From contig NZ_CALSFP010000001.1 in assembly GCF_943737015.1 (NCBI RefSeq), positions 620,001 to 684,000 on the forward strand: a stretch of DNA of 64,000 nt, given 5' to 3'. Every line of letters begins with the position of its first letter. The stretch's first letter is position 1. Below, piece after piece: positions 1-13,606 of this stretch. The notes beneath the pieces are model-generated. The model had not been told where the DNA came from. It searched no databases and was given only the letters and a program-made list of their open reading frames with translations. Both the position numbers and the translations under genes were made by a program. The stretch comes from Staphylococcus sp. Marseille-Q5304 (GTDB lineage Bacteria > Bacillota > Bacilli > Staphylococcales > Staphylococcaceae).

Positions 1-1
1 C

Positions 2-472
<471 letters not shown>

Positions 473-563
473 CTATACTTGAATTTCTCAATATTAATCG
501 TTACACTTTAATGTATTAGTACGTTAAAATGAGATTAATTTGAAAGATACAGGGGTTGTTTTT

Positions 564-866
564 ATGCAAATTGAAAAATTAAGAGGCCAAGCACTAGACG
601 AATTGTTCGATGCTATTTTAACGCTTGAAACCAGAGAAGAATGTTATCAATTTTTTGATGATTTATGTACAGTCAATGAAATACAATCACTATCACAAAG
701 ATTACAAGTCGCTAAGATGATTAAACAAGGGTATACTTATGCGACAATTGAACAAGAATCAGGTGCATCTACTGCCACAATCTCTAGAGTCAAACGCTCA
801 TTACAATGGGGTAATGATGCATATACGATTATATTAGAACGCATGAACATTCCGACAACAGATTAA
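564..866 (+). CDS. YerC/YecD family TrpR-related DNA-binding protein
   Basis: A 100-residue protein whose second half is a TrpR-type helix-turn-helix (MIKQGYTYATIEQESGAS then TATISRVKRSL, about residues 52-80). The family (B. subtilis YerC) is a small putative transcription regulator; its target is not known from sequence. A longer frame opens at a TTG at 540, but the ATG at 564 has AGGGG at 551-555 at proper spacing and gives the usual family length, so I prefer it. It ends in a strong hairpin terminator. In related genomes this gene sits near pcrB/pcrA, as here. Family call is good; function is inferred only from the fold. Confidence 0.85.
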   Translation: MQIEKLRGQALDELFDAILTLETREECYQFFDDLCTVNEIQSLSQRLQVAKMIKQGYTYATIEQESGASTATISRVKRSLQWGNDAYTIILERMNIPTTD

Positions 867-951
867 ATAAACTTTAGTGAAGTTATACATTAAACTTTCT
901 TTCATATGAAGTTAATTGAGCTACTGAAACAAAATAATTTAATAATTACTA

Positions 952-987
952 ACAAACCAAATACGATGCCGTATTTGGTTTGTTTTT
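952..987 (+). terminator. Rho-independent terminator after the yerC-like gene
   Basis: Near-perfect stem ACAAACCAAATACG / CGTATTTGGTTTGT with a short loop, followed by a T-rich run. It separates the yerC-like gene from the pcrB operon. Confidence 0.85.
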
Positions 988-1056
988 TGTGCTTGAGATG
1001 AATTAAAATACGTGTTAAAAATACATAGTTTCATTTTAGAACTCAAAGAATAAAAA

Positions 1057-1065
1057 TGATATAAT
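1057..1065 (+). promoter_or_regulatory. Extended -10 promoter element before pcrB
   Basis: TGATATAAT is a perfect extended -10 box 33 bp upstream of the pcrB start. No good -35 hexamer is visible, which is common with an extended -10. It is the likely start of the pcrB-pcrA-ligA-camS transcript. The same AAAAATGATATAAT string recurs before murT. Confidence 0.5.
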
Positions 1066-1097
1066 TAATTGTATGTTAATTAAAGGAGTCTCCAGTA

Positions 1098-1790
1098 ATG
1101 TATGATATTAAACAATGGAAACATATATTTAAATTAGATCCAGCTAAATCAATTAGTGATGAGGATTTAGATGCGATTTGTATGTCAAATACAGATGCGA
1201 TTGTTATTGGGGGAACAGATGACGTTACAGAAGATAACGTTATTCATTTAATGAGTCGCGTAAGAAGATACCCTCTACCATTGGCACTGGAAATTTCAAA
1301 TGTAGAAAGTGTAATGCCAGGATTTGATTTCTACTTTGTGCCTACTGTATTAAATAGCAACGACGTAACATATCATAATGGCATTTTATTAGAGGCATTG
1401 AAATCGTATGGCCATGTGATTGATTTTGATGAGTTTATTTTCGAAGGTTATGTCGTATTAAATCCTGATAGTAAAGTAGCTCAAGTGACCAAATCCCAAA
1501 CTGATTTAAGCGAAGATGATATAGAAGCTTATGCACAAATGGTTAATTATATGTATCAATTACCAGTCATGTATTTAGAATATAGTGGCACTTATGGAGA
1601 GGTAGACAAAGTTAAAGCTGCCGCAGATATATTAACGGATACACAATTGTTTTATGGTGGGGGTATCTCAAGTTTAGGTGAAGCCCAAGAGATGGCATCA
1701 TTTGCAGATACAATCATAGTCGGAGATATCATTTACACCGATATTAAAAAAGCACTAAAAACAGTAAAGATAAAGGAGTCGCGTCAATGA
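1098..1790 (+). CDS. pcrB: Heptaprenylglyceryl phosphate synthase
   Basis: 230 residues, the normal PcrB length. PcrB is a TIM-barrel prenyltransferase that joins heptaprenyl diphosphate to sn-glycerol-1-phosphate, giving an archaeal-type ether lipid precursor in Firmicutes. Visible family features are the N-terminal [16 protein letters not shown] segment, YLEYSGTYG (about residues 158-166) and the phosphate-binding FYGGGISS loop near residue 186. AAAGGAG precedes the ATG. The stop overlaps the pcrA start by four bases (ATGA), so the two are translationally coupled. Linkage to pcrA is conserved in Bacillus and Staphylococcus. Confidence 0.93.
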   Translation: MYDIKQWKHIFKLDPAKSISDEDLDAICMSNTDAIVIGGTDDVTEDNVIHLMSRVRRYPLPLALEISNVESVMPGFDFYFVPTVLNSNDVTYHNGILLEALKSYGHVIDFDEFIFEGYVVLNPDSKVAQVTKSQTDLSEDDIEAYAQMVNYMYQLPVMYLEYSGTYGEVDKVKAAADILTDTQLFYGGGISSLGEAQEMASFADTIIVGDIIYTDIKKALKTVKIKESRQ

Positions 1791-3985
1791 ATGCATTAGT
1801 AAACAATATGAACGATGAACAAAGCCAGGCTGTGCGTACAACAGAAGGTCCATTGCTAATCATGGCAGGTGCAGGTTCGGGAAAGACGCGTGTATTAACG
1901 CATCGCATTGCCTATTTATTAGATGAAAAGGATGTTTCGCCTTATAACGTACTAGCGATTACTTTTACAAATAAAGCGGCTAAAGAAATGAAAGCACGTG
2001 TGGAACAATTAGTCGGAGAAGAAGCTCAAGTTATTTGGATGTCGACTTTCCACTCTATGTGTGTGCGTATCTTACGTAGAGATGCCGACCGGATCGGTAT
2101 TGAACGTAACTTTACTATTATAGACCCAACTGACCAGAAACCAGTAATTAAAGACGTATTAAAAAATGAAAATATCGATAGTAAAAAGTTTGAACCTAGA
2201 ATGTTTATCGGTGCGATTAGTAATTTAAAAAATGAATTAAAAACACCAGAGGATGCTCAAAATGAGGCGACAGATTACTATAGTCAAATGGTTGCCACAG
2301 TTTACAGTGGATATCAACGTCAACTTTCAAGAAATGAAGCTTTAGATTTTGATGATTTAATTATGACAACCATTCGATTATTTGAACGTGTACCGGATGT
2401 TTTAGAATATTATCAAAATAAATTTCAATACATACATGTGGATGAGTACCAAGATACTAACAAAGCCCAATATACATTAGTCAATTTACTCGCAAAGAAA
2501 TTTAAAAATCTTTGTGTCGTAGGGGATTCAGATCAATCGATTTATGGTTGGCGTGGTGCGGATATTCAAAATATTCTTTCGTTTGAAGAGGATTATCCAG
2601 AAGCCAAGACTATCTTTTTAGAGCAAAATTATCGTTCTACTAAGACAATTTTAAATGCAGCAAATGAAGTCATTAAAAATAATACTGAACGTAAACCTAA
2701 AGGGTTATGGACTGGTAATAATGAAGGTGACAAGATACATTATTACGAAGCAACAACTGAAAGAGATGAAGCAGAGTACGTTGTTCGTGAAATTAAGAAA
2801 CAACAAAGTAACGGTAAAAAATTCAAAGATATGGCTATTCTGTACCGAACAAATGCACAATCTCGTGTGTTAGAGGAAACATTTATGAAATCTAACATCC
2901 CTTATACAATGGTCGGCGGTCAGAAGTTCTACGACCGTAAAGAAATTAAAGATTTACTGAGTTATTTACGTATCATAGCCAACAGTAACGATGATATTAG
3001 TTTACAACGTGTCATTAATGTACCTAAACGTGGCGTAGGCCCAAGCTCTGTAGAAAAAATTCAAGCATATGCAAATCAAAATGATATTAGTATGTTTGAT
3101 GCCTTAGCAGAAGTAGATTTTATTGGTTTATCTAAAAAAGTTACTCAGTCATGTATTACGTTTTACGACACTATACAAAACCTTATTAAGCAGCAAGAGT
3201 TTTTAGAAATTAGTGAGATTGTCGATGAAGTACTTACACAATCTGGATATCGTGAAATGTTAGAACGCGAACAAACGCTAGAATCTAGAAGTAGATTAGA
3301 AAATATTGACGAGTTTATGTCTGTACCAAAAGATTATGAAGAAAACACACCGTTAGAAGAACAATCATTAATCAATTTCTTAACTGATTTATCACTTGTA
3401 GCAGATATCGATGAAGTTGAAATTGAAGATGGCATTACATTAATGACGATGCATTCTGCGAAAGGTCTAGAATTTCCAGTCGTCTTTATTATGGGTATGG
3501 AAGAATCCCTCTTCCCTCATATCCGTGCTATTAAAAGTGATGATGATCATGAAATGGAAGAGGAAAGACGTATTTGTTATGTGGCCATTACACGAGCGGA
3601 AGAAACGTTATATATTACACATGCAACTTCACGTATGCTATTCGGTAAACCACAATCCAATATGCCTTCACGATTTTTACGAGAAATACCTGAAGGCTTA
3701 CTTGATAATGTGAATCAAAGTAATCGTACAAGTCGAAAAATTAATTCTGCAACAAAGCAACCACCAAAACGAGGATATAGTAAGCGTATGACCTCTAATA
3801 AAGCATCAACTTCATCACAACAATGGAATGTAGGTGACAAGGTTGTTCATAAATCATGGGGTGAGGGTATGGTAAGTAATGTTACAGACAAAAACGGTTC
3901 AGTAGAACTAGATATTATTTTTAAATCCGAAGGCCCTAAACGATTACTAGCACAATTTGCTCCAATTGATAAGAAGGAGGACTAA
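1787..3985 (+). CDS. pcrA: ATP-dependent DNA helicase PcrA
   Basis: 732-residue superfamily 1A 3'-5' helicase (UvrD/Rep type) used in repair, plasmid replication and removal of RecA filaments. Walker A is GAGSGKT at residues 28-34. Later helicase motifs are readable: [10 protein letters not shown] (Ia), VDEYQDTN (II, DExx box), [14 protein letters not shown] (III), QNYRS (IV), [10 protein letters not shown] (V) and VAITRAE (VI). The C-terminal tail has a Tudor-like module around [15 protein letters not shown]. It overlaps pcrB by four bases and ligA starts three bases after its stop, so this is a tight repair operon. Length is normal and all motifs are intact. Confidence 0.97.
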   Translation: MNALVNNMNDEQSQAVRTTEGPLLIMAGAGSGKTRVLTHRIAYLLDEKDVSPYNVLAITFTNKAAKEMKARVEQLVGEEAQVIWMSTFHSMCVRILRRDADRIGIERNFTIIDPTDQKPVIKDVLKNENIDSKKFEPRMFIGAISNLKNELKTPEDAQNEATDYYSQMVATVYSGYQRQLSRNEALDFDDLIMTTIRLFERVPDVLEYYQNKFQYIHVDEYQDTNKAQYTLVNLLAKKFKNLCVVGDSDQSIYGWRGADIQNILSFEEDYPEAKTIFLEQNYRSTKTILNAANEVIKNNTERKPKGLWTGNNEGDKIHYYEATTERDEAEYVVREIKKQQSNGKKFKDMAILYRTNAQSRVLEETFMKSNIPYTMVGGQKFYDRKEIKDLLSYLRIIANSNDDISLQRVINVPKRGVGPSSVEKIQAYANQNDISMFDALAEVDFIGLSKKVTQSCITFYDTIQNLIKQQEFLEISEIVDEVLTQSGYREMLEREQTLESRSRLENIDEFMSVPKDYEENTPLEEQSLINFLTDLSLVADIDEVEIEDGITLMTMHSAKGLEFPVVFIMGMEESLFPHIRAIKSDDDHEMEEERRICYVAITRAEETLYITHATSRMLFGKPQSNMPSRFLREIPEGLLDNVNQSNRTSRKINSATKQPPKRGYSKRMTSNKASTSSQQWNVGDKVVHKSWGEGMVSNVTDKNGSVELDIIFKSEGPKRLLAQFAPIDKKED

Positions 3986-5989
<2,004 letters not shown>

Positions 5990-6004
5990 TAGAGGAGATA
6001 TTGA

Positions 6005-7210
6005 ATGAAAAGAACGATAATGTTAGCCATCGCAGCAATGTTTGTATTATCAGCATGTGGCAATAATAATGATCAAAACCAAGAATCAGAGGCCAATTCG
6101 CAAGGTGAGAACGCTAGTAAATCCAAGAATATCGCAACTGATGATAGCGTCAATGGTAACAACTATAGAACGATTTTACCATTTAAAGAAAGCCAAGCAC
6201 GTGGTTTGCTACAAGAAAAAATGGCGAATAGCTATAATGGTGAAGATTTCGAAGATGGCTTGTTAGAATCAAGTAAGCAAGTATTTCCAACAGATGATTA
6301 TCTCTATCAAGATGGTCAATTTTTAGATAAAGATACGATCGAAGCATACTTACAACCTAAGTTTACGAAAAAAGAAATAGATAAGATGGATAAGGATGAG
6401 CGTAAAGAGAAAAAAGCAAATGAAAATTTAGGGCTCAATCCGTCACATAAAGGTGAAAAAGATGAAGAAAAAATTGCTGAACAATCACCAGCCTATCTAT
6501 CTAATATCTTAGAACAAGATTTCTATGGTAAAGATGATAGTAAAGGTAAGAACATTAAAGGTATGACGATTGGTTTAGCTATGAATGGTACATATTATTA
6601 TCAAAAGAAAAAAGATGGAGAAACGTTTGATAAAAAATTAAATGATAAAGAGATTAAAAAGCAAGGCCAACAAATGGCTGAAGAAATTTTATCTAGATTA
6701 CGTGAAAACAAGAAGCTTAAAGATATACCTATTCACTTTGCAATCTATAAACAATCAGGTGAAAACTCTATTACTCCAGGTGAATTTATAAGTGAATCTA
6801 CAGCCAAAGAAAGTAAGACTCGAATTAATCATTGGTCAGATACACATCAAAGAACAGCGATGCTACCATCAAAAGAAGCAGCTAATGTTGATAAAGATTT
6901 AAATTCAAATTTCAAACAGTTCAATGATAATTTACAAAAATACTTCAATAACTTTACACAAGCTATCGGAACTGTAAAATTCGATAAAAAACATGTTCAT
7001 CAACTTACAGTAGATGTTCCAATTGACTATTACGGTAAAGCTGAAACGATTGGTATTACACAATACGTTACGGAACAAGCTAAAGAAAACTTTGATGGTG
7101 TTGATGAATATGAAATTCATATCAAAGATGGTAACAAACCAAAAGCATTAATCAGCAAAACTAAAGATGACAAAGAACCAGACGTTCATATTTATAAAAA
7201 TAATAACTAA
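6005..7210 (+). CDS. camS: CamS family sex-pheromone lipoprotein
   Basis: 401 residues starting with a lipoprotein signal peptide: MKR, a hydrophobic core, and lipobox LSAC with the lipidated Cys at residue 19. A Ser/Asn/Gln-rich linker follows and then the CamS domain. In S. aureus CamS is a surface lipoprotein; its processed signal peptide gives the staph-cAM373 pheromone peptide sensed by enterococci. The signal core here reads MLAIAAMFVLSAC. AGAGGAG lies before the ATG. It is the last gene of the pcrB operon and ends at a terminator. Molecular function of the mature protein is not established. Confidence 0.93.
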   Translation: MKRTIMLAIAAMFVLSACGNNNDQNQESEANSQGENASKSKNIATDDSVNGNNYRTILPFKESQARGLLQEKMANSYNGEDFEDGLLESSKQVFPTDDYLYQDGQFLDKDTIEAYLQPKFTKKEIDKMDKDERKEKKANENLGLNPSHKGEKDEEKIAEQSPAYLSNILEQDFYGKDDSKGKNIKGMTIGLAMNGTYYYQKKKDGETFDKKLNDKEIKKQGQQMAEEILSRLRENKKLKDIPIHFAIYKQSGENSITPGEFISESTAKESKTRINHWSDTHQRTAMLPSKEAANVDKDLNSNFKQFNDNLQKYFNNFTQAIGTVKFDKKHVHQLTVDVPIDYYGKAETIGITQYVTEQAKENFDGVDEYEIHIKDGNKPKALISKTKDDKEPDVHIYKNNN

Positions 7211-7216
7211 AGTTTT

Positions 7217-7266
7217 TAAAGCCTTTCTAATAATTCTACTGTTGTAGATGTTAGAGAGGTTTTTTA
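7217..7266 (+). terminator. Terminator after camS
   Basis: Stem CCTTTCTAA (7222-7230) with TTAGAGAGG (7251-7259), then a T run. The following 190 bp up to gatC contain no gene that I can support; see the finding on the missing putP. Confidence 0.75.
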
Positions 7267-7462
7267 TAAATTTTAGTAGATTTTTAATTTATCAGTAATA
7301 TTATTGATTTTTAATCCTTTTAAAAAGAATAATTACGTACAATTATGATGTTGAGTTACATTAATGCACAGAAACACGTCATAATAGTAAAAAACTTAGA
7401 TTTTTAGTTGGAATTTTGATACAATTTTATAATGAATGAGTAAACAAGGAGGCTTTTATTTC

Positions 7463-7765
7463 ATGGCTAAAGTTACACGTGAAGAAGTAGAACACATTGC
7501 TAATTTATCACGACTTCAAATTAGTGATGATGAAACAGAAAAAATGCAGGGAACGTTAGAAAGCATTTTAAATTTTGCCAATCAAATTGAAGAAGCAGAT
7601 ACTGAAGATATTGAACCAACATATCACGTATTAGATTTACAAAATGTATTGCGCGAAGATAAAGCAAGCGAGGGAATTCCTCAAGAAGAAGCATTAAAAA
7701 ATGCTAAAGAAACAGAAGATGGCCAATTCAAAGTACCATCTATTATGAATGAGGAGGACGCGTAA
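7463..7765 (+). CDS. gatC: Asp-tRNA(Asn)/Glu-tRNA(Gln) amidotransferase subunit C
   Basis: 100 residues, normal for GatC, the small scaffold that stabilises the GatA-GatB pair. The start at 7463 is chosen over an upstream ATG at 7436 because AAGGAGG lies at 7447-7453 and the protein then begins [18 protein letters not shown], the typical family N-terminus. It overlaps nothing; gatA starts one base after its stop. The complex converts mischarged Glu-tRNA(Gln) (and Asp-tRNA(Asn)) to the correct aminoacyl-tRNA and is needed where GlnRS is absent, as in staphylococci. Confidence 0.95.
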   Translation: MAKVTREEVEHIANLSRLQISDDETEKMQGTLESILNFANQIEEADTEDIEPTYHVLDLQNVLREDKASEGIPQEEALKNAKETEDGQFKVPSIMNEEDA

Positions 7766-7766
7766 G

Positions 7767-9224
7767 ATGACGATCCGTTACGAATCTGTAGAAAATTTAA
7801 CTAAATTAATTAAAAATAAAGAAATTAAACCATCACAGATTGTTAGTGATATTTATGATGCAATTGAAGAAACAGATCCGACTATTAAATCATTTCTTGC
7901 TTTAGATAAAGAAAATGCCATTAAAAAAGCACAAGAGTTAGATGAATTACAAGAAAAAGACCAAATGGAAGGTAAATTGTTCGGTATTCCTATGGGTATC
8001 AAAGATAATATCATCACAAAAGGTCTAGAAACTACTTGTGCAAGTAAGATGTTAGAAGACTTTGTTCCAATTTATGAATCAACAGTAATGCAAAAACTTC
8101 ATGATGCTCAAGCAGTATTAATCGGAAAGTTAAACTTAGATGAATTTGCTATGGGTGGTTCAACTGAAACATCTTATTTCAAGAAGACAGTTAACCCATT
8201 CGATCATAAAGCTGTACCAGGTGGTTCTTCAGGTGGTTCTGCAGCAGCCGTTGCGGCAGGATTAGTTCCTTTCAGTTTAGGTACAGATACAGGTGGTTCA
8301 ATACGTCAACCTGCTGCATATTGTGGGATTGTAGGTATGAAACCAACTTACGGACGAGTTTCACGTTTTGGTTTAGTAGCATTCGCATCTTCATTAGACC
8401 AAATTGGTCCATTAACACGTAATGTTAAAGATAACGCACTCGTACTTGAAACAATTACTGGTGTTGACGAAAATGATATGACAAGTGCACCAGTTGAAGA
8501 AAATGACTTTACCGCTGATATTGGCAAAGACATTGACGGCTTAAAAGTTGCACTTCCAAAAGAATATTTAGGTGAAGGTGTTTCTGAAGAAGTCAAAGCT
8601 TCAGTGAAAGAAGCCGTTGAAACATTAAAATCTTTAGGTGCTACCGTTGAAGAAGTATCATTACCAAATACTAAATTTGGTATTCCATCTTATTACGTAA
8701 TCGCATCATCAGAAGCGTCATCAAACCTTTCACGTTTTGATGGTATTAGATATGGTTACCATTCACCACAAGCTAAGACACTAGAAGAACTTTACAAAAT
8801 GTCTCGTAGTGAAGGCTTCGGTGAAGAGGTTAAACGTCGTATCTTCTTAGGTACTTTCGCATTAAGTTCAGGTTACTACGATGCCTTTTATAAAAAATCA
8901 CAAAAAGTAAGAACACTTATTAAAAACGATTTTGATCGCGTATTTGAAAATTACGATGTCGTTGTCGGACCTACAACACCAACAACAGCATTTAACCTTG
9001 GTGAAGAAATCGATGATCCATTGACGATGTATGCGAACGATCTATTAACAACACCGGTTAATTTAGCTGGTTTACCAGGTATTTCTGTTCCTTGTGGCCA
9101 ATCAAACGGTCGCCCAATCGGTCTACAATTTATTGGAAAACCATTTGATGAGAAAACTTTATATCGTGTTGCTTACCAATATGAAACTAAATTTAATTTT
9201 CATGATAAATACGAAAACTTATAA
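7767..9224 (+). CDS. gatA: Asp-tRNA(Asn)/Glu-tRNA(Gln) amidotransferase subunit A
   Basis: 485-residue amidase-signature protein that hydrolyses glutamine to supply ammonia to GatB. The catalytic Lys-cisSer-Ser set is visible as [10 protein letters not shown] (Lys near residue 79), [14 protein letters not shown] (near 154) and [11 protein letters not shown] (near 174). GAGGAGG at 7751-7757 and the usual [11 protein letters not shown] start fix the ATG at 7767; an earlier in-frame ATG at 7749 lies inside gatC. gatB follows after 12 bases. All catalytic residues are present and the length is standard. Confidence 0.96.
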   Translation: MTIRYESVENLTKLIKNKEIKPSQIVSDIYDAIEETDPTIKSFLALDKENAIKKAQELDELQEKDQMEGKLFGIPMGIKDNIITKGLETTCASKMLEDFVPIYESTVMQKLHDAQAVLIGKLNLDEFAMGGSTETSYFKKTVNPFDHKAVPGGSSGGSAAAVAAGLVPFSLGTDTGGSIRQPAAYCGIVGMKPTYGRVSRFGLVAFASSLDQIGPLTRNVKDNALVLETITGVDENDMTSAPVEENDFTADIGKDIDGLKVALPKEYLGEGVSEEVKASVKEAVETLKSLGATVEEVSLPNTKFGIPSYYVIASSEASSNLSRFDGIRYGYHSPQAKTLEELYKMSRSEGFGEEVKRRIFLGTFALSSGYYDAFYKKSQKVRTLIKNDFDRVFENYDVVVGPTTPTTAFNLGEEIDDPLTMYANDLLTTPVNLAGLPGISVPCGQSNGRPIGLQFIGKPFDEKTLYRVAYQYETKFNFHDKYENL

Positions 9225-9236
9225 GGAGTGGAAACC

Positions 9237-10664
9237 ATGCATTTTGAAACAGTAATTGGACTTGAAGTCCATGTTGAGTTAAAAACAGATTCTAAAATAT
9301 TCTCTCCATCACCTGCACATTTCGGAGCAGAGCCTAACTCAAACACAAACGTAATCGACTTAGGTTATCCTGGTGTGTTACCAGTATTAAATAGACGTGC
9401 TGTGGACTGGTCTATGAGAGCTGCGATGGCTTTAAATATGGATATTGCAACAGAATCTAAATTTGATCGTAAAAACTATTTCTATCCAGATAATCCAAAG
9501 GCATATCAAATCTCACAATTTGATCAACCTATCGGAGAAAACGGATATATTGATATCGAAGTTGATGGAGAAACGAAACGTATCGGTATTACGCGTTTAC
9601 ACATGGAAGAAGATGCCGGTAAATCAACACATAAAGAAGGTTATTCTTTAGTTGATTTGAATAGACAAGGCACGCCTTTAATTGAGATTGTATCAGAGCC
9701 AGACATCCGCTCACCACAAGAAGCTTACGCCTATTTAGAGAAATTACGTTCAATCATCCAATATACAGGTGTTTCTGACTGTAAAATGGAAGAAGGTTCA
9801 TTACGTTGTGATGCGAATATTTCTTTACGTCCATATGGTCAAGAAGAGTTTGGTACAAAAGCAGAACTTAAAAACTTAAACTCATTTACATTTGTGCGTA
9901 AAGGGTTAGAATACGAAGAGAAACGCCAAGAAGAAGAATTGCTTAATGGTGGAGAAATCTTACAAGAAACACGTCGTTTTGATGAGTCTACAGGTAAAAC
10001 CACACTAATGCGTGTTAAGGAAGGCTCAGACGATTATAGATACTTCCCAGAACCTGATATCGTTCCACTACATGTAGACGAAGATTGGAAAGCGCGCGTG
10101 CGTGAAACGATTCCTGAATTACCAGACCAAAGAAAAGAAAAATATGTTAATGATTACGGATTACCAGCATATGATGCACACGTTCTTACGTTAACTAAAG
10201 AAATGTCTGATTTCTTTGAAGGTGCAGTAGCTGAAGGTGCTGACATTAAATTAACATCTAACTGGTTAATGGGCGGAGTAAATGAATATCTTAATAAACA
10301 TCAAGTAGAATTATTAGATACTCAGTTAACACCTGAAAACCTTGCTGGTATGATTAAATTAATCGAAGACGGTACAATGAGTAGTAAGATCGCTAAAAAA
10401 GTCTTCCCTGAATTAGCAGAAAATGGCGGAGATGCAAAACAAATTATGGAAGATAAAGGTTTAGTCCAAATTTCGGATGAAGATACTTTATTAAAATTCG
10501 TAAACGAAGCTTTAGATAATAACCCACAATCTGTAGAAGATTATCAAAATGGTAAAGGTAAAGCGATGGGTTATTTAGTAGGACAAATTATGAAAGCTTC
10601 TAAAGGGCAAGCGAATCCTCAATTAGTTAATAAACTATTGAAACAAGAGTTAGATAAACGCTAA
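9237..10664 (+). CDS. gatB: Asp-tRNA(Asn)/Glu-tRNA(Gln) amidotransferase subunit B
   Basis: 475 residues. GatB binds the mischarged tRNA, phosphorylates it with ATP and transfers ammonia from GatA. The start [15 protein letters not shown] is the usual one; AAGGAG at 9223-9228 supports ATG 9237 rather than the in-frame GTG at 9228. Family motifs seen: [44 protein letters not shown] and [13 protein letters not shown]; the tRNA-binding YqeY-like tail occupies roughly residues 330-475. It is the last gene of gatCAB and ends with a strong terminator. Confidence 0.96.
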   Translation: MHFETVIGLEVHVELKTDSKIFSPSPAHFGAEPNSNTNVIDLGYPGVLPVLNRRAVDWSMRAAMALNMDIATESKFDRKNYFYPDNPKAYQISQFDQPIGENGYIDIEVDGETKRIGITRLHMEEDAGKSTHKEGYSLVDLNRQGTPLIEIVSEPDIRSPQEAYAYLEKLRSIIQYTGVSDCKMEEGSLRCDANISLRPYGQEEFGTKAELKNLNSFTFVRKGLEYEEKRQEEELLNGGEILQETRRFDESTGKTTLMRVKEGSDDYRYFPEPDIVPLHVDEDWKARVRETIPELPDQRKEKYVNDYGLPAYDAHVLTLTKEMSDFFEGAVAEGADIKLTSNWLMGGVNEYLNKHQVELLDTQLTPENLAGMIKLIEDGTMSSKIAKKVFPELAENGGDAKQIMEDKGLVQISDEDTLLKFVNEALDNNPQSVEDYQNGKGKAMGYLVGQIMKASKGQANPQLVNKLLKQELDKR

Positions 10665-10732
10665 TTATTTCATTGATATAAATAGGCCATGCATAGAATA
10701 GTCATTAATAAATATGACTTTGTCTTATGTAT

Positions 10733-10778
10733 AAACGTCAATTTCTATTTTAACTTACATAGAAATTGACGTTTTTTT
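10733..10778 (+). terminator. Terminator after gatCAB
   Basis: Stem AAACGTCAATTTCTAT / ATAGAAATTGACGTTT with a loop of about 12 bases and a T run. The remaining stretch to dgkB (10779-11004) is AT-rich with no supported gene; it should hold the dgkB promoter, which I cannot place with confidence. Confidence 0.88.
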
Positions 10779-11004
10779 GTTATCAATGAATAATACTGTT
10801 ATAAATGGTAAGCTGAATTGAAAATAAAACTTATCCTGATTAACATCGTTTCTATTTACAAAAATTGTATCCATTAAGATCAATACACATCTGTGAAGAA
10901 ATCATGTAGAATAAATGAGCAGACAAAGTTTAACCGAAATGCTTTTAACAATACGCTAAATCATTTAATATAGATAATGAGTAAATAAAGTCGAGGGATA
11001 AAAT

Positions 11005-11922
11005 ATGAGAAAACGTGTTAGAATCATTTATAACCCGACATCAGGTAAAGAGTTATTTAAAAGGACGTTACCAGATGTGTTAATAAGGTTAGAAAAAGCT
11101 GGGTTTGAAACGAGTGCATATGCAACTGAAAGAGAAGGCGATGCGACCATCGAAGCGCAACGTTGTTTAGAACATAATTATGACGTTTTAATTGCAGCTG
11201 GTGGCGATGGAACTTTAAATGAGGTTATTAATGGTATAGCCGAACATCCAGAGCGACCATCTATAGGTATCATCCCTATGGGTACAGTGAATGACTTTGG
11301 TCGTGCCCTACATTTACCTACAGATATCATGAGTGCAATAGATGTGATTATTGAAGGACATACAACGCGTGTAGATATCGGGAAGATGAATAGTAGATAT
11401 TTCATAAATCTTGCAGCTGGTGGACAACTTACACAAGTATCTTATGAGACACCAAGTAAATTAAAGTCAATCGTCGGACCATTTGCATATTACATCAAAG
11501 GTTTTGAAATGCTACCACAAATGAAAGCAATCGATATTCGCATCGAATTCGATGATGATGTATTCCAAGGAGAAGCTTTATTATTCCTACTTGGTTTAAC
11601 GAATTCAATGGGAGGCTTTGAGAAGTTAGTACCGGATGCCAAATTGGATGATGGTTACTTCACTTTAATTATAGTAGAAAAAGCCAATCTAGCAGAGTTA
11701 GGACATATTATGTCTCTTGCTTCCCGTGGAGAACATACGAAGCATCCTAAAGTACATTACCATAAAGCACAATCTATTAATATTTCTTCATTTGACGATA
11801 TGCAATTGAATGTCGATGGTGAATATGGAGGAAAATTACCTGGTAATTTCTTAAATTTAAAGCAACATATCGAAATTTTTACGCCGGATGATATTAACAA
11901 TGAAGAACTCATTGAACAGTAA
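11005..11922 (+). CDS. dgkB: Diacylglycerol kinase DgkB
   Basis: 305 residues, slightly shorter than I remember for S. aureus DgkB. It phosphorylates diacylglycerol released by lipoteichoic acid synthesis so that it re-enters phospholipid synthesis at the membrane. The DAGK/NAD-kinase-like catalytic motif AAGGDGTLNEVINGI (about residues 62-76) and IPMGTVNDFGR (about 91-101) are clear, as is the C-terminal LNVDGEYGG. GAGGGA precedes the ATG. Flanked by terminators on both sides, so probably monocistronic. Confidence 0.94.
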   Translation: MRKRVRIIYNPTSGKELFKRTLPDVLIRLEKAGFETSAYATEREGDATIEAQRCLEHNYDVLIAAGGDGTLNEVINGIAEHPERPSIGIIPMGTVNDFGRALHLPTDIMSAIDVIIEGHTTRVDIGKMNSRYFINLAAGGQLTQVSYETPSKLKSIVGPFAYYIKGFEMLPQMKAIDIRIEFDDDVFQGEALLFLLGLTNSMGGFEKLVPDAKLDDGYFTLIIVEKANLAELGHIMSLASRGEHTKHPKVHYHKAQSINISSFDDMQLNVDGEYGGKLPGNFLNLKQHIEIFTPDDINNEELIEQ

Positions 11923-11986
11923 ATCAAAGTTAATAGATAGTAAAAATGGCTATGGATACATTTAAACGACGTACATTTTATAAAGT

Positions 11987-12026
11987 AGAGGTTAGGTAAA
12001 GCATGATTTGAAACCTAACCTCTTTT
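11987..12026 (+). terminator. Terminator after dgkB
   Basis: Perfect ten-pair stem AGAGGTTAGG / CCTAACCTCT with a T run, only 18 bp before the next start codon. Confidence 0.85.
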
Positions 12027-12043
12027 AATGTGGAGGGATAAAG

Positions 12044-13405
12044 ATGAGTACACTACAAAAAAATGATATACACCGAGGTCGTGTCATCGACCTTACTCAC
12101 GAAGGACATGGAGTAATAAAAATTGACCGTTATCCTATTTTCATCCCACAAGCTTTAATAGGTGAAGAGATAGAGTACAAAGTGATTAAAGTTAAGAAAA
12201 ATTTTGCCATAGGTAAACTATTAAATGTCCTTAAAGAAAGTGAGGACCGAGTTGAACCACCTTGTGTTTATTATTATAAATGCGGTGGATGTCAGCTGCA
12301 GCATATGACATACGAAGCACAATTAGCTATGAAAAAAGAACAAGTGGTAAATTTATTTCATAGAAAGGGTGGTTTCGAAGATGTCATTATTCACGATACA
12401 ATTGGCATGGAAAATCCTTGGCGATACAGAAACAAATCTCAAATTCCAGTAGGTACAAATAAAGACCAACAAGCCATCATGGGTTTTTATCGTCAACGTA
12501 GTCATCAGATTATTGATATGGATGAATGTTTAATACAAGCGCCAATACATCAAGAAATTATGAATAAAGTCAAACAATGGTTCAATGAATTAAATGTCAG
12601 TATTTATGATGAACAAAAGAAACAGGGGCTTATGAGACATGTTGTAATTCGTACAGGACATTACTCTGGCGAGGTCATGGTAATTTTTGTTACTAATGGT
12701 AAGAAATTCAAAGAAAGTAATATTTTTGTAGAGAGATTACAAGAGGCGTTTCCACAAATTGTTAGCATCAAACAGAATATTAACACGTCCCATTCAAATG
12801 TGATTATGGGCCCACAATCAGTAACGTTTATTGGAAAGGATACGCTACAAGATACGTTATCTGAAGTCGAATTTAAAATGAGTGATCAGTCATTTTATCA
12901 AATTAATACAGAACAAACTGAACATCTATACCAACGTGCTTTAGACTATGCGAATTTGCAAGGTGAAGAGATTGTACTAGATACTTATTGTGGAATTGGT
13001 ACGATTGGTCTTTATATGGCACAACAAGCGAAACACGTTTACGGTGTTGAAGTAGTGCAAGATGCAATCGATAACGCACAAGATAATGCGACTAAAAATC
13101 GATTCAACAATACGACTTTTGTCTGTGGTAAAGCAGAAGAAGTTATTTTAAAATGGAAAGCTCAAGGAATCAAGCCTGATGTAGTGATGATTGATCCGCC
13201 ACGTAAGGGATGCGATGAAACATTCTTAAACACAGTTTTAGAACTCAACCCTAAAAGAATCGTTTATATTTCATGTAATCCATCCACTCAACAAAGAGAT
13301 GCAAAAATTTTAGATCAACAATACAAACTTAAACAGATTACACCCGTCGACATGTTTCCACAAACGACACATGTTGAAACCGTAGCTCAATTTGATAGAA
13401 AATAA
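12044..13405 (+). CDS. rlmD: 23S rRNA (uracil-C5)-methyltransferase, RumA/RlmCD family
   Basis: 453 residues with the RumA layout: N-terminal TRAM domain (about 5-65), a [4Fe-4S]-type cysteine set (CVYYYKCGGC, about residues 78-87, with a later Cys in MDECLIQ), and a C-terminal SAM methyltransferase fold with DTYCGIGTIGLYMA and DPPRKGC. The catalytic cysteine is in VYISCNPST. The enzyme makes m5U in 23S rRNA. Gram-positive members of this group can modify two sites (747 and 1939), so the exact target is uncertain from sequence. GGAGGGA precedes the ATG. Confidence 0.9.
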   Translation: MSTLQKNDIHRGRVIDLTHEGHGVIKIDRYPIFIPQALIGEEIEYKVIKVKKNFAIGKLLNVLKESEDRVEPPCVYYYKCGGCQLQHMTYEAQLAMKKEQVVNLFHRKGGFEDVIIHDTIGMENPWRYRNKSQIPVGTNKDQQAIMGFYRQRSHQIIDMDECLIQAPIHQEIMNKVKQWFNELNVSIYDEQKKQGLMRHVVIRTGHYSGEVMVIFVTNGKKFKESNIFVERLQEAFPQIVSIKQNINTSHSNVIMGPQSVTFIGKDTLQDTLSEVEFKMSDQSFYQINTEQTEHLYQRALDYANLQGEEIVLDTYCGIGTIGLYMAQQAKHVYGVEVVQDAIDNAQDNATKNRFNNTTFVCGKAEEVILKWKAQGIKPDVVMIDPPRKGCDETFLNTVLELNPKRIVYISCNPSTQQRDAKILDQQYKLKQITPVDMFPQTTHVETVAQFDRK

Positions 13406-13606
13406 TTTTAATACAACTACATGTTATTAACATTGTATAGTAATAAATTGAGTTTTAAAGTTGTGGGTTTATATTATTTTATATTGCAAAAAGCGTTGGT
13501 TTATTAAATTTCAATTACAAAACAATTAATTTAGATAAAGTCACTTTAAACGTGGTTCTAATCGCAGTATACTGAAGGTAACTTAGTGATGTAAGGAGCT
13601 GGCTGT

